Shown: piece after piece, positions 53,079 to 60,508 of the stretch | Numbering within the stretch: the first letter of the stretch is position 1 | How the letters are laid out: each line of letters begins with the position of its first letter | Assembly (NCBI RefSeq): GCF_900142785.1 | Contig: NZ_FRCD01000017.1 | Location: forward strand, 1-64,000 | Length of the DNA: 64,000 nucleotides | DNA from: Chryseobacterium carnipullorum | Lineage (GTDB): Bacteria > Bacteroidota > Bacteroidia > Flavobacteriales > Weeksellaceae | Direction: 5' to 3' | Program-made: the position numbers and the translations under genes | The notes under the pieces: model-generated | What the model saw: only the letters and a program-made list of their open reading frames with translations | Databases searched by the model: none | What the model was told of the DNA's origin: nothing

Positions 53079-53837
53079 TTACAGCAACTTATTAGTTTTA
53101 GCATAAGAAAGCGCCTCAGCAATGTTATTAACTCCAATTTTATCAAAGAGTTTTTTTCTGTGAAATTTTACAGTATCAGCAGAGATAAACAGTTTTTCTG
53201 CAATTTCATTAATCGTTAGCCCGCTGGCATATAATCTCAGAATTTCATATTCTCTCTGAGAAAGCTTTATTTTTTCATCTTTCCCCCATCTTTTCGCTAC
53301 AGGATCATATTTCCAAAGTTCATCCGAACCCTCTCTACTCACCACAACATTACCAGAAGATGTACTGTTTGAAAGGGAAACAATACATAAAGCTTTCCAG
53401 ATCTGCCCTTCCTCAGTAAGAAACATCGGGGTGAGTTTATGATTCACCAGAACCATATTCTTTTTGTTGTTGATGAGATAAAAATCGTAAGAAATAGAAT
53501 ACAGTTTTCTCTCCTCCACCGGAATATTTTCATAAAACTCAAATCCAGCCTCATTGATCCTGATCAGCAATTCCACATCTTCAGTTTTTACATTCTGAAA
53601 ATAAAAAGCATAGCCCAATTCTTTGACCTCTTCCGAAGATTTACCACACAAGAACAGCGGATTTTCAGATACATATTCAAAAGCTCTGGTCTGATAATCG
53701 ATGACATACAGGCTCTGATAAGTGAGTCTGGAAAATGCCTTTACGGCCTGCAAATAATCTCCGACCTGGCTTTGATCAATTGCTGCATCGCTTTGTACAT
53801 TATTTTTATTATTAAAAAATTTATTGATTTCTTCCAT
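53079..53837 (-). CDS. LuxR-family transcriptional regulator with PAS-like sensor region
   Basis: A 252-residue regulator started at the ATG 53837. Residues about 30-170 form a PAS-like domain (SLYVIDYQTRAFEYVSENP, YDFYLINNKKNMVLVNHKLTP). The C-terminus has a LuxR helix-turn-helix (LSQREYEILRLYASGLTINEIAEKLFISADTV in two adjoining parts). The open frame extends to a GTG at 53864, but the first of two palindromes overlaps that position. It is divergent from the 53996 gene. Two CTACAC/GTGTAG palindromes lie directly upstream and are likely autoregulatory. Confidence 0.88.
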   Translation of the reverse strand: MEEINKFFNNKNNVQSDAAIDQSQVGDYLQAVKAFSRLTYQSLYVIDYQTRAFEYVSENPLFLCGKSSEEVKELGYAFYFQNVKTEDVELLIRINEAGFEFYENIPVEERKLYSISYDFYLINNKKNMVLVNHKLTPMFLTEEGQIWKALCIVSLSNSTSSGNVVVSREGSDELWKYDPVAKRWGKDEKIKLSQREYEILRLYASGLTINEIAEKLFISADTVKFHRKKLFDKIGVNNIAEALSYAKTNKLL

Positions 53838-53863
53838 ACCTTTGTTAATCAACCGGTCAATCA

Positions 53864-53917
53864 CTACCCAAAAGTGTAGTTTTTATCCTATTTAAGCAAA
53901 TCTACACAAAAGTGTAG
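53864..53917. promoter_or_regulatory. Twin palindromes CTACMC-AAAA-GTGTAG upstream of the LuxR gene
   Basis: CTACCCAAAAGTGTAG (53864-53879) and CTACACAAAAGTGTAG (53902-53917) are two near-identical 16-bp dyads 38 bp apart, between the LuxR-family gene and the divergent 53996 gene. The second is perfectly symmetric in its arms. They are probable regulator binding sites. Confidence 0.65.
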
Positions 53918-53995
53918 CGGTTATCAAAATGACGTAATATAATTTTACCAAAAATAAAGTCGGTTCTGTACCAAAACAAATCAATAGTCCGAAAA

Positions 53996-54382
53996 ATGAA
54001 AAATATCTATTTTTGCTCACTATTTATCTTCTTAGCAGTTTTTGTTATTATTCTATCTTCTTTTCAGATTACCCGTGGCAGACATCTTTACCGCAATGGA
54101 TGGAAAATTCCTGCCTACAAAAATCTAAACATTAAAAATTCGTCAAAGGAGAATCTCGAAGTGGTTTTATACAATTCTTCGCAGAAAGACCCACTTCAAT
54201 ATGTCATCAATAACCGTGAAATAAAGGAGCTGCCAAAAAACGATTCGGTCAAAGTTAAGGTAGATTTCAAACATCAAGTTTTTATCGTAAATAACTCCGC
54301 CCATGAGGGTCAGTTCAGACTGAAAATATTCAATAACAGCGGCCGGATTAAAGCAGCCCTTAGAGATCAGCTTTCTCAATAA
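53996..54382 (+). CDS. Small membrane-anchored protein of unknown function
   Basis: A 128-residue protein with one N-terminal hydrophobic segment (about 5-24) and a polar, beta-rich remainder (ENLEVVLYNSSQ, SVKVKVDFKHQVFIVNN). No recognised family. It is divergent from the LuxR-family regulator and shares its 160-bp upstream region with the twin palindromes, so it may be a regulated target. It ends at a terminator (54450-54480). Confidence 0.65.
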   Translation: MKNIYFCSLFIFLAVFVIILSSFQITRGRHLYRNGWKIPAYKNLNIKNSSKENLEVVLYNSSQKDPLQYVINNREIKELPKNDSVKVKVDFKHQVFIVNNSAHEGQFRLKIFNNSGRIKAALRDQLSQ

Positions 54383-54449
54383 CGAAATTAATTTCTGTAG
54401 TAAAAAAACCGCAAACTGTGTGAAATATCATATCAGCTGATCTTTGTCT

Positions 54450-54480
54450 ATTACTGTCTTTTTGGGCAGTAATTTTTTTT
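54450..54480 (+). terminator. Terminator after the 53996 gene; rest of gap empty
   Basis: ATTACTG (54450-54456) and CAGTAAT (54467-54473) are followed by TTTTTTT. The remainder of the 303-bp gap 54383-54685 contains a short GCTTCC/GGAAGC hairpin (54517-54533) without a T-tract, and nothing else I can name. Confidence 0.7.
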
Positions 54481-54685
54481 ACGGATATTGATTGGGAATG
54501 TTGTTTTTTGGAGTATGCTTCCGACTTGGAAGCGTTTCACGGTTTGAGATTTTTCAGATGTTGAATGCGGAGGGAGTTAAGGTTCTTAATTTTTCTTTGC
54601 AGTATTTCCCTTTATCTAAGCCTTAAACTATATGGATTCTGTTATCCAGAATCTTTAATCCTTTTCTCCAAAGATCACTACTCAT

Positions 54686-55537
54686 TTACTCAATCTCCTC
54701 GGACAAATCCCTTTTACCAATCCATTGTAACATTCCATTTTTGTCAAAACGGTATGAGTCCTGATGCCATGAAGCACCACCACGGCAACCAGTCTGTAAT
54801 AATTTCTTTTCTTTATTTGCATCAACATCGCAAAGACACGAACAGTCTGAACGTGAGTAATCCGGTTCCTTTAATTTCTCGAACCGTTTCTTTTTCGGAT
54901 TGTACAGATAAATCGTAAACCTGTGGTATACACCCATTCCTGCATCGGGAATCGTGAAGGCGAGATCATCATAGCCATCGAAGTTATAATCCTCAATGAT
55001 ACTTTGTTGGGCTGCCTCAGGATTGTCCGGAAAAGGAAGCTCGGCAGTCATCTTTTTTCCATCCGGATATTCGATCAGCAAATTACTATTATAAAAATGA
55101 TTAAATGAGATTAATGCACCATGCAAAAGGTATTGATCATTACCATCCTCTTTTTCATTATGAATTTCTGCAAGATCAAGTAAGAAATGTCTTCGATCTT
55201 GTTCCCTGATGTAAGATGCATCAGCAATCAGATGATTCATTTGCAGCAATTGATATGTTCAGTGTACTTTTCCATTCACCATCTCTTCCCATACAAAATA
55301 ATGACGGTCCGGCTGGTTATTCCTTGCCTGAAGGGTATCTAATACATAACTTTTAACCCGCAGTGGAATAATGCCTTTCTTTCCTTCATACTGCACAAAA
55401 GCTCCTTTACCAGCATTTCCGTAATATAGCTTTAACCTGAATTCTTTATCTGCGTCGACAGATTTTAAGGTGAGTGGCTGAGCTTTAAGGACAAAGGTAT
55501 ACAGCATAATTGCGAGGAACAAAAACAATTTTTTCAT
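54686..55537 (-). pseudogene. Secreted protein (XAC2610-like) interrupted by an in-frame stop codon
   Basis: Two open stretches in one reading frame, 55259-55537 (signal peptide ending LKAQ, then 72 residues) and 54686-55258, are separated only by a TGA at 55259-55261. The text reads NGKVH-stop-TYQLLQMNHLIADASYI without any shift. The first part supplies the signal peptide; the second holds a domain with EDYNFDGYDDLAFTIPD, similar to the XAC2610-type repeat-like secreted proteins. A single GGA-to-TGA change would explain it. Unless the stop is read through, only a 92-residue fragment is made. A sequencing error is the alternative. Confidence 0.75.
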
Positions 55538-55541
55538 TTTT

Positions 55542-55979
55542 TTATCGGTTGTATGGTGTTGTTAATGATGACTTAAACAAAAAATTAAATCGGGAGTAAT
55601 AAAATCCCCACAGAAGAAACCACGGAAGATTGGAGATCAAAAAATAGATCACTCCTTCCCCATCGATTTTTCCCTCAGAAATGGCTATAAAAAAATATCC
55701 CGCCGTAAGTATGGGAAGTAAAAACCAGCACAGCCCTCTTTTTATCTTTCCATGAAAAACTTTTAAAAGAGAAAAAAGACTGCTGAAGGAAACAATACCC
55801 AAAGACAAAATCCACATGATCAGAAGGCTATACGCAAGGCCGCTCATATCACAGGTTCTGGTTTGTTTATTCGGAACTTCCGTAATCATCATGTAAACCA
55901 TCAGAATCACTGTAGAAATAATGGTAGCAATAAACCAGGTTTTAAGGATGGAAAGCAGAATAAATTTTCTTCTTGACAT
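55542..55979 (-). CDS. Four-helix membrane protein of unknown function
   Basis: A 145-residue integral membrane protein with four predicted helices (about 13-32, 48-68, 85-102, 112-130). No recognised family. It is just upstream (4 bp) of the broken secreted-protein gene on the same strand, so they were probably one operon. Function unknown. Confidence 0.7.
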   Translation of the reverse strand: MSRRKFILLSILKTWFIATIISTVILMVYMMITEVPNKQTRTCDMSGLAYSLLIMWILSLGIVSFSSLFSLLKVFHGKIKRGLCWFLLPILTAGYFFIAISEGKIDGEGVIYFLISNLPWFLLWGFYYSRFNFLFKSSLTTPYNR

Positions 55980-56301
55980 TGTTGGTGTTTATAGTTTTCA
56001 ATAATATTATAACAATAAATCGTTTGGTTCGATGCTTCTTCTGAACAAAAATAACTATAAATAGGGTACTATCATATCTCTTTTCCTGGCAAACACTCGT
56101 TTGAAAAAGAACGAACTTTTATTTGCCGATAACTCAAACTCAATCAACATAGATACCTGAGCAGTGTACGGATATGGATTAACAGATCTAAAAGTTTCAA
56201 CCGGCTCATCCATCATTGAAATCATCAATATACCAACAAATGTACGGGATACAATGGAAACTTTTGTCTAGATTTGTCGTGAATGGTAAATTGCAAAATT
56301 C
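55980..56301. other. Intergenic gap with racemase promoter element
   Basis: This 322-bp gap lies between divergent genes. It holds an exact -7 element TAGATTTG at 56269-56276, 26 bp before the racemase ATG. A 53-residue minus-strand frame (56055-56216) is present but has no supporting feature. I see nothing else. Confidence 0.5.
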
Positions 56302-56982
56302 ATGAAAAAAATAGGATTGGTAGGCGGAATAAGCTGGGTATCTACATTAGATTACTATAAGTTCATCAATGAAGGAGTTAATGCAAGACTGGGAGGACTG
56401 AATGCCGCCGAATGCATGATCTACTCTCTGAATTTTGGAGATATCCAGGCTAAAAGCTGGGTCCATTCCTTTGATTTATTACTGAATGCCTGCAAGCATC
56501 TTAAAAACAGCGGAGCCGATAGCATTGTTCTGTGTGCGAATACCGCTCACCTCTTTGCTGATGAGCTTCAGAATACCCTAAAACTGCCGATTATCCATCT
56601 AGGAACAGAAACCGCAAGGGCTATACAAAAAGCAGGTTTTAAAAAGGCTGGATTAATCGGAACAAAGTTTACCATGGAAATGGAATTTTACAAAAATAAA
56701 CTTGAAGAATATGGACTTGAAGTTCTCGTTCCGGAAAATCAGGAAACAAGAGATTATATTCAGCAGACTGTAAAAGATGAACTGGGAGTGGGCCTCATTA
56801 ATCCGGAAACAAAAGCCAGTTACATTTCGATTGTAGAAGACCTTGTCAACAGCGGAGCAGAATGTATTATTTTGGGTTGTACGGAGATTCCTTTACTAAT
56901 CAGTCAGGATGATATTTCTGTTCCTGTTTTTGATACGACAAAAATACATTGTGAAGCTATTGTAGAGTATATTGTTTCGTAG
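56302..56982 (+). CDS. Aspartate/glutamate racemase family protein (YgeA-like)
   Basis: A 226-residue cytoplasmic enzyme of the PLP-independent Asp/Glu racemase superfamily. The first catalytic Cys78 lies in VLCANTAH and the second, Cys193, in LGCTEIPLL; both halves of the pseudo-symmetric active site are present. The N-terminal KKIGLVGGISWVSTLDYY is typical of the broad-specificity amino-acid racemase branch (YgeA-like). It could supply D-amino acids for the cell wall. Transcribed alone, just before the tRNA-Asp genes on the other strand. Confidence 0.9.
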   Translation: MKKIGLVGGISWVSTLDYYKFINEGVNARLGGLNAAECMIYSLNFGDIQAKSWVHSFDLLLNACKHLKNSGADSIVLCANTAHLFADELQNTLKLPIIHLGTETARAIQKAGFKKAGLIGTKFTMEMEFYKNKLEEYGLEVLVPENQETRDYIQQTVKDELGVGLINPETKASYISIVEDLVNSGAECIILGCTEIPLLISQDDISVPVFDTTKIHCEAIVEYIVS

Positions 56983-57168
56983 AAATTGTTCTCGTCGGAA
57001 TAACTAAAAAATAGGGCGAAGAAACTTTCCTCTTTGTATCCTGATTATATTTATTGTTAGAATCTGGCTTTGCGCTAAAAACAGATGATTCTATCTCTAA
57101 CTTTTTGCACCAATCTTATTACAATATAAATAAAGGCTTAATTTGTTTTTAAATGCAATGACACAAAT

Positions 57169-57198
57169 AAAAAACCCCTTCAAACAATTGAAGGGGTT
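57169..57198 (-). terminator. Terminator after the tRNA-Asp genes
   Basis: AACCCCTTCAA (57173-57183) and TTGAAGGGGTT (57188-57198) form an 11-bp perfect stem. On the minus strand it is followed by TTTTATTT. It ends the tRNA-Asp transcript. The remaining gap 56983-57168 shows nothing. Confidence 0.88.
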
Positions 57199-57210
57199 GA
57201 AAAGATCTTG

Positions 57211-57284
57211 CGATCCGGACGGGACTCGAACCCGCGACCTCCGCCGTGACAGGGCGGCATTCTAACCAGCTGAACTACCGGATC
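57211..57284 (-). tRNA. tRNA-Asp (GTC), copy 1
   Basis: A 74-nt cloverleaf on the minus strand: acceptor GATCCGG/CCGGATC with discriminator G, D-loop AGCTGGTTAGAA, anticodon loop CTGTCAC (anticodon GTC) and T-loop GGTTCGAGTCC. CCA is not encoded. It is identical to copy 2. Confidence 0.97.
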
Positions 57285-57317
57285 AATTTTTTTAAAGTAA
57301 ATTGATGAAAACTTCTG

Positions 57318-57391
57318 CGATCCGGACGGGACTCGAACCCGCGACCTCCGCCGTGACAGGGCGGCATTCTAACCAGCTGAACTACCGGATC
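57318..57391 (-). tRNA. tRNA-Asp (GTC), copy 2
   Basis: Identical 74-nt tRNA-Asp gene 33 bp upstream of copy 1 in the direction of transcription. The short spacer and shared terminator indicate one transcript. Its 3' flank (ACTTCT) is repeated in front of the partial third copy. Confidence 0.97.
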
Positions 57392-57426
57392 AATTTTTTT
57401 TAAAAGAAATTGAATAAAAACTTCTG

Positions 57427-57442
57427 CGATCCGGACGGGACT
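57427..57442 (-). other. Truncated third tRNA-Asp (3' 16 nt only), probable attachment-site scar
   Basis: The same 3' flank as copy 2 (AAAACTTCTG) is followed by CGATCCGGACGGGACT, the terminal 16 nt of tRNA-Asp, after which the match stops abruptly. The 3' flank plus 3' tRNA end joined to unrelated DNA is what one end of an element integrated into a tRNA 3' end looks like. The complete tRNA would then be rebuilt at the far end, beyond this window. A plain deletion is the alternative. Confidence 0.7.
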
Positions 57443-57555
57443 TGTTCTTATTTGAAAAACTCCCTATCCATAAGCTTTATATCGTTCTCTTATTTTTAGG
57501 TCACCGAATAGGTCACTTTTTTAAACAAGATTAAGATTGTTTGTTTTTACTGGTG

Positions 57556-57586
57556 CAAATATAGGTCTTTTTTTATTTTTCGCAAA
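57556..57586 (-). promoter_or_regulatory. Textbook promoter facing the tRNA-Asp genes from inside the island edge
   Basis: On the minus strand TTTG (57583-57586) and TATATTTG (57556-57563) are 19 bp apart, an ideal Bacteroidota -33/-7 pair, followed by CACC. No protein gene lies between it and the tRNAs. It would transcribe through the truncated copy into the two intact tRNA-Asp genes. Confidence 0.75.
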
Positions 57587-57767
57587 TTATTTTACTAAAT
57601 CTCATAAAAAATCATTGTAAATACCAGAGTCTCAAACATAAAATTCTTAAATATTTTTACTCTTCAATTAAAATATATTGATTCTGAAATTCATTCATAA
57701 TTATTTAGGCTGTTATATATTTAAATGTACCGATAAAAAAAAACGAGTAATATTTTATTTTCAAGAA

Positions 57768-57786
57768 ATTCAAGTATATAGGTGCC
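57768..57786. repeat. 19-bp direct repeat, copy 1 (also 59264-59282)
   Basis: ATTCAAGTATATAGGTGCC here and ATTCAAGTATATAGTTGCC at 59264-59282 differ at one base and bracket the AraC/DUF1398 pair. TAGGTGC recurs inverted at 58635-58641 in the DUF1398 promoter, so the motif may be an AraC operator or the edge of a mobile cassette. Confidence 0.55.
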
Positions 57787-57797
57787 ATATTTTACTT

Positions 57798-57805
57798 TAA
57801 TTTTG
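57798..57805 (+). promoter_or_regulatory. -7 promoter element of the island AraC gene
   Basis: TAATTTTG, an exact TAnnTTTG match, 43 bp before the ATG at 57849 and 11 bp after the 19-bp repeat. Confidence 0.6.
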
Positions 57806-57848
57806 CTATATATAATAAGAAATATTTTATAAAATATTGTGCTCATCA

Positions 57849-58613
57849 ATGAAATTCGACAAACATTTTCCAACAGCTCAACTAAAACCGTACATCAAGT
57901 ATTTTGTAGTGTCAGAGAATGAATTGGAAAATGAGTACAAAGTGTTTCCGTCTTCGGGATTGGTGATCGGTTTTCAATATAAAGGAAAACTTTCTGTTGT
58001 AACAAATAATAGGGAAAACAGACTGACAACGGCAGGAATTACAGGTATTTCTGATGGTTACAAAATATTCAAAAACTCGGCTCACATAGGAACTATTTTG
58101 GTGTATTTCACTGAAATCGGTTTTACACATTTTGCATCACATCCTGCCAATGAGCTTTTTAATTTAAGCCTTTCGCTGGACGATATTTTTAATAAAAACA
58201 GTGTTGCAGAAGTGGAGGAGAAATTGACTATGGCCATTTCCGACAAACAAAGAATCAAAATAGTTGAGCAATTTTTGCTATCTCAACTTAAAGATATTGA
58301 AACCGATAAATTAATTGTGGATGCGGTAAAACTTATCTATCAAACCAATGGAACTATCCGTATAAAAGAGCTGAACGAAAAGTTATTCATCAGCCAAAGT
58401 CCGTTTGAAAAGCGTTTTAGAAAAGTGGTGGGGACAACTGCCAAAAAATTTGCTTCTATTGTTCGTTTCAATTCCGTGCTTGACAATCTGAACGAAACAA
58501 AATCGCTGACTGAGATTTGCTACGAAAATAATTTCTTCGACCAAGCGCATTTCATCAAAGACTTTAAACAATTTACTGGCGATACTCCCGAAAACTTTAA
58601 ACGATTCTTGTAA
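57849..58613 (+). CDS. AraC-family transcriptional regulator (island)
   Basis: A 254-residue regulator (ATG at 57849; the frame open from 57837 lacks a good start). The N-terminal domain is of the uncharacterised DUF6597-like type (FPTAQLKPYIKYFVVSENE, VFPSSGLVIGFQYKG). The C-terminal HTH (about 155-250) has IRIKELNEKLFISQSPFEKRF and ICYENNFFDQAHFIKDFKQFTGDTPENF. It lies 71 bp upstream of the DUF1398 gene and shares the TAGGTGC motif with its promoter, so it probably controls that gene and itself. Confidence 0.9.
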   Translation: MKFDKHFPTAQLKPYIKYFVVSENELENEYKVFPSSGLVIGFQYKGKLSVVTNNRENRLTTAGITGISDGYKIFKNSAHIGTILVYFTEIGFTHFASHPANELFNLSLSLDDIFNKNSVAEVEEKLTMAISDKQRIKIVEQFLLSQLKDIETDKLIVDAVKLIYQTNGTIRIKELNEKLFISQSPFEKRFRKVVGTTAKKFASIVRFNSVLDNLNETKSLTEICYENNFFDQAHFIKDFKQFTGDTPENFKRFL

Positions 58614-58684
58614 AAAAAACGATTTTTTACAATTGCACCTATTGTAGGTATCGCAACTTTGCAGTGTAATCATCAAGCAGAGTA

Positions 58685-59176
58685 ATGAAGAAAACAGCTT
58701 TAAAATCAACAGTTTTTTTCATAGGTTTCAGCATTATGGTTGCGTGTAATTCAACAAATCGTTTAACAATTAAAAACAAAGAAAAAATGTTTACAGTAGA
58801 ACAATTAAGAACAGCTCACAGCAAAGTAAAATCGGGTGCAGATTTTCCTGCCTACATTAGAGAAATTAAAGCAATGGGTGTAACTCATTATGAAACTTAT
58901 GTTAGTGATGGGCATATTAATTATTACGGCACCGATAATTATGTTGCAAAAGTCCCCGCGAAATATGAAACAATAATCATCGCTGAAAATGCAGATATGG
59001 AAATGTTTAAAGCTGAATTGAAGGCTCATCAGCAAGGTAAAACAGATTTTTTAACATTTATAAAAATGTGTGCAGAAACAGGAATTGAAAAGTGGGAAAT
59101 CTGTATGTATAAAATGACTTGTACATATTTTGACAAAGCAGGAAACGAAATTTTGTTAGAGGAAATTCCGCAATAA
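58685..59176 (+). CDS. DUF1398-family protein with an added lipoprotein signal
   Basis: From Met35 (ATG at 58787) the protein is a normal 129-residue DUF1398 domain (YbcV-like): FTVEQLRTAHSKVKSGADFP, MGVTHYETYVSDGHINYYG, and a C-terminal CTYFDKAGN. Upstream, the same frame encodes a signal peptide with a lipobox (SIMVACNS, Cys21). Two products are therefore possible, a lipoprotein from 58685 and a cytoplasmic form from 58787. DUF1398 function is unknown. It is downstream of the AraC regulator. Confidence 0.85.
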   Translation: MKKTALKSTVFFIGFSIMVACNSTNRLTIKNKEKMFTVEQLRTAHSKVKSGADFPAYIREIKAMGVTHYETYVSDGHINYYGTDNYVAKVPAKYETIIIAENADMEMFKAELKAHQQGKTDFLTFIKMCAETGIEKWEICMYKMTCTYFDKAGNEILLEEIPQ

Positions 59177-59263
59177 GATTTGAAAAAGAACGTTAGTCCC
59201 AAAATGAGCTAGGCCACTATACTATATATTTGGATGTAGCGAATCAAAAAATAAATCTTGTAT

Positions 59264-59282
59264 ATTCAAGTATATAGTTGCC
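59264..59282. repeat. 19-bp direct repeat, copy 2
   Basis: ATTCAAGTATATAGTTGCC, one mismatch from copy 1 at 57768-57786. It also reads in frame with the start of the HEPN-like remnant (YIVAENIFTNL). Confidence 0.55.
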
Positions 59283-59884
59283 GAAAATATTTTTACTAAT
59301 CTCAGAAGTGTGTATGATTTCTTTTATCACTTTATTAAAATTGCCTTGACGAAAAGCAGCTTAAACAATATCCGGGAACAGATTCGATAAATACCTTAGT
59401 AAGCTATGCTAAAAAACCAAATAATGCCAACAAATTACCGTCTGAAATAATAAGGTATTTGGAATATATTCAATCAGATTTAGACAATATTAAAAAAATC
59501 CGGGACAGTATTATTCACAAAGGAAAAGATATAATGCTGACTAGAGATTCCGGAATACTCTATATGAGCATGAATATCAAAGACTTATTTTCCAAAGACA
59601 ACCTGTCGCCCAACATTTTAGAAGAAGAAAATCTTAACTATGATGTTGAAAAATACCTTAGTAAAATAATAAAAACGACATTTAGGAATATTGAGATATT
59701 AGGCGATGTTATTTACTCCGAATTACATCAAAATGAAAATTATAAATGGGGACTCTATGCCATCAGTAATTATTGCATAGATGAATTTAATGAATTTCTA
59801 ATTTTGAAACTGAACGAAAGTTTTTCAAATCGATTTTTAAGGGAAAATTTAAATCGTCTGTTTTTTTTCTTTCTAAATGATTAA
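59264..59884 (+). pseudogene. Frameshifted remnant of a HEPN-like gene
   Basis: A readable stretch YIVAENIFTNLRSVYDFFYHFIKIAL (59271-59348) continues after a one-base loss near 59343 as DEKQLKQYPGTDSINTL and then as the 59459-59884 frame. That part contains DNIKKIRDSIIHKGKD, a HEPN-like R-x4-H pattern (Arg-Asp-Ser-Ile-Ile-His). The 3' end runs directly into the reverse-strand NACHT-like remnant from about 59815. No valid start remains. It was probably a toxin-like or abortive-infection gene. The HEPN assignment is inferred from this motif. Confidence 0.5.
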
Positions 59885-60050
59885 ATAAAATATTAAGTTC
59901 GGTAGACTTGCTTATTCCTGGATTTCCAAGTAAAACAATTCTATTATTTTGGCCTAAAATATCATATAAAGTATTTTTACTTTGCTCATCAATCAACTGA
60001 ATTTCTGAATTATTCTTTTGAGTTTTTATATATCGTTGTTCGTAGTACAT
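59787..60050 (-). pseudogene. N-terminal remnant of a NACHT/STAND-type NTPase
   Basis: An 87-residue frame starts normally at 60050 and reaches a P-loop-like IVLLGNPGISKSTEL, where Ser replaces the second Gly of GxxxxGKS/T. It continues FPLKIDLKNFRS as in NACHT-type NTPases and stops at 59787. Family members are several hundred to over a thousand residues, so only the head survives. It is fused end to end with the HEPN-like remnant on the other strand, indicating a deletion. Non-functional. Confidence 0.55.
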
Positions 60051-60423
60051 TGTATTTATTATTCGGGTAATAAATTTACTCTATATTAATAAAGTATTCT
60101 AAATTTTCTAGAATAGCCTTCTGTTAAAATTTAGCGGTCATTTGAAAGCTAAGAACTGTATTCATTATAAATATGTCTTTTTTTTTTAGAATCACATAAT
60201 AGTTTCTGAAATAACCACACTATTTATTACTTTCATAAAAATATTTAAAATCAATTAAGAATTGGAGAACTTTCCACCCAAATTTATGCTAAACATCTGT
60301 AGATACAAAAGTCTTCATATTTAAGATTATTTAGCTAATGTTAAGTGTATTTATTGCATTGCATAATACTTTTTCAAATGAGTTAATATTGGCTTTTAAT
60401 TGAATTCACATCACTATTTTTAA

Positions 60424-60431
60424 TATCTTTG
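60424..60431 (+). promoter_or_regulatory. -7 promoter element of the hamAB operon
   Basis: TATCTTTG is an exact -7 match, 77 bp before the hamA ATG at 60509. The rest of the 458-bp gap 60051-60508 is very AT-rich, and I see nothing else in it. Confidence 0.6.
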
Positions 60432-60508
60432 GATAATAAAAAACTATTATGATTCTGATTGATTGTCAAAATCTACCTAACTGAACGTTTTACTAATACT
60501 CATAATTG

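Noticed and set aside
54565..54918. 117-residue plus-strand open frame
   Set aside because: It is antisense to the broken secreted-protein gene, whose minus-strand frame has clear domain motifs; the plus frame has no recognisable feature.
56055..56216. 53-residue minus-strand frame in the gap before the racemase gene
   Set aside because: No motif, promoter or terminator supports it; kept only as a note because the frame is intact.
57438..57480. Possible 3' end of an integrase gene at the island edge
   Set aside because: No open frame of useful length or recombinase motif is visible; only a short direct repeat GGTCAC is present.
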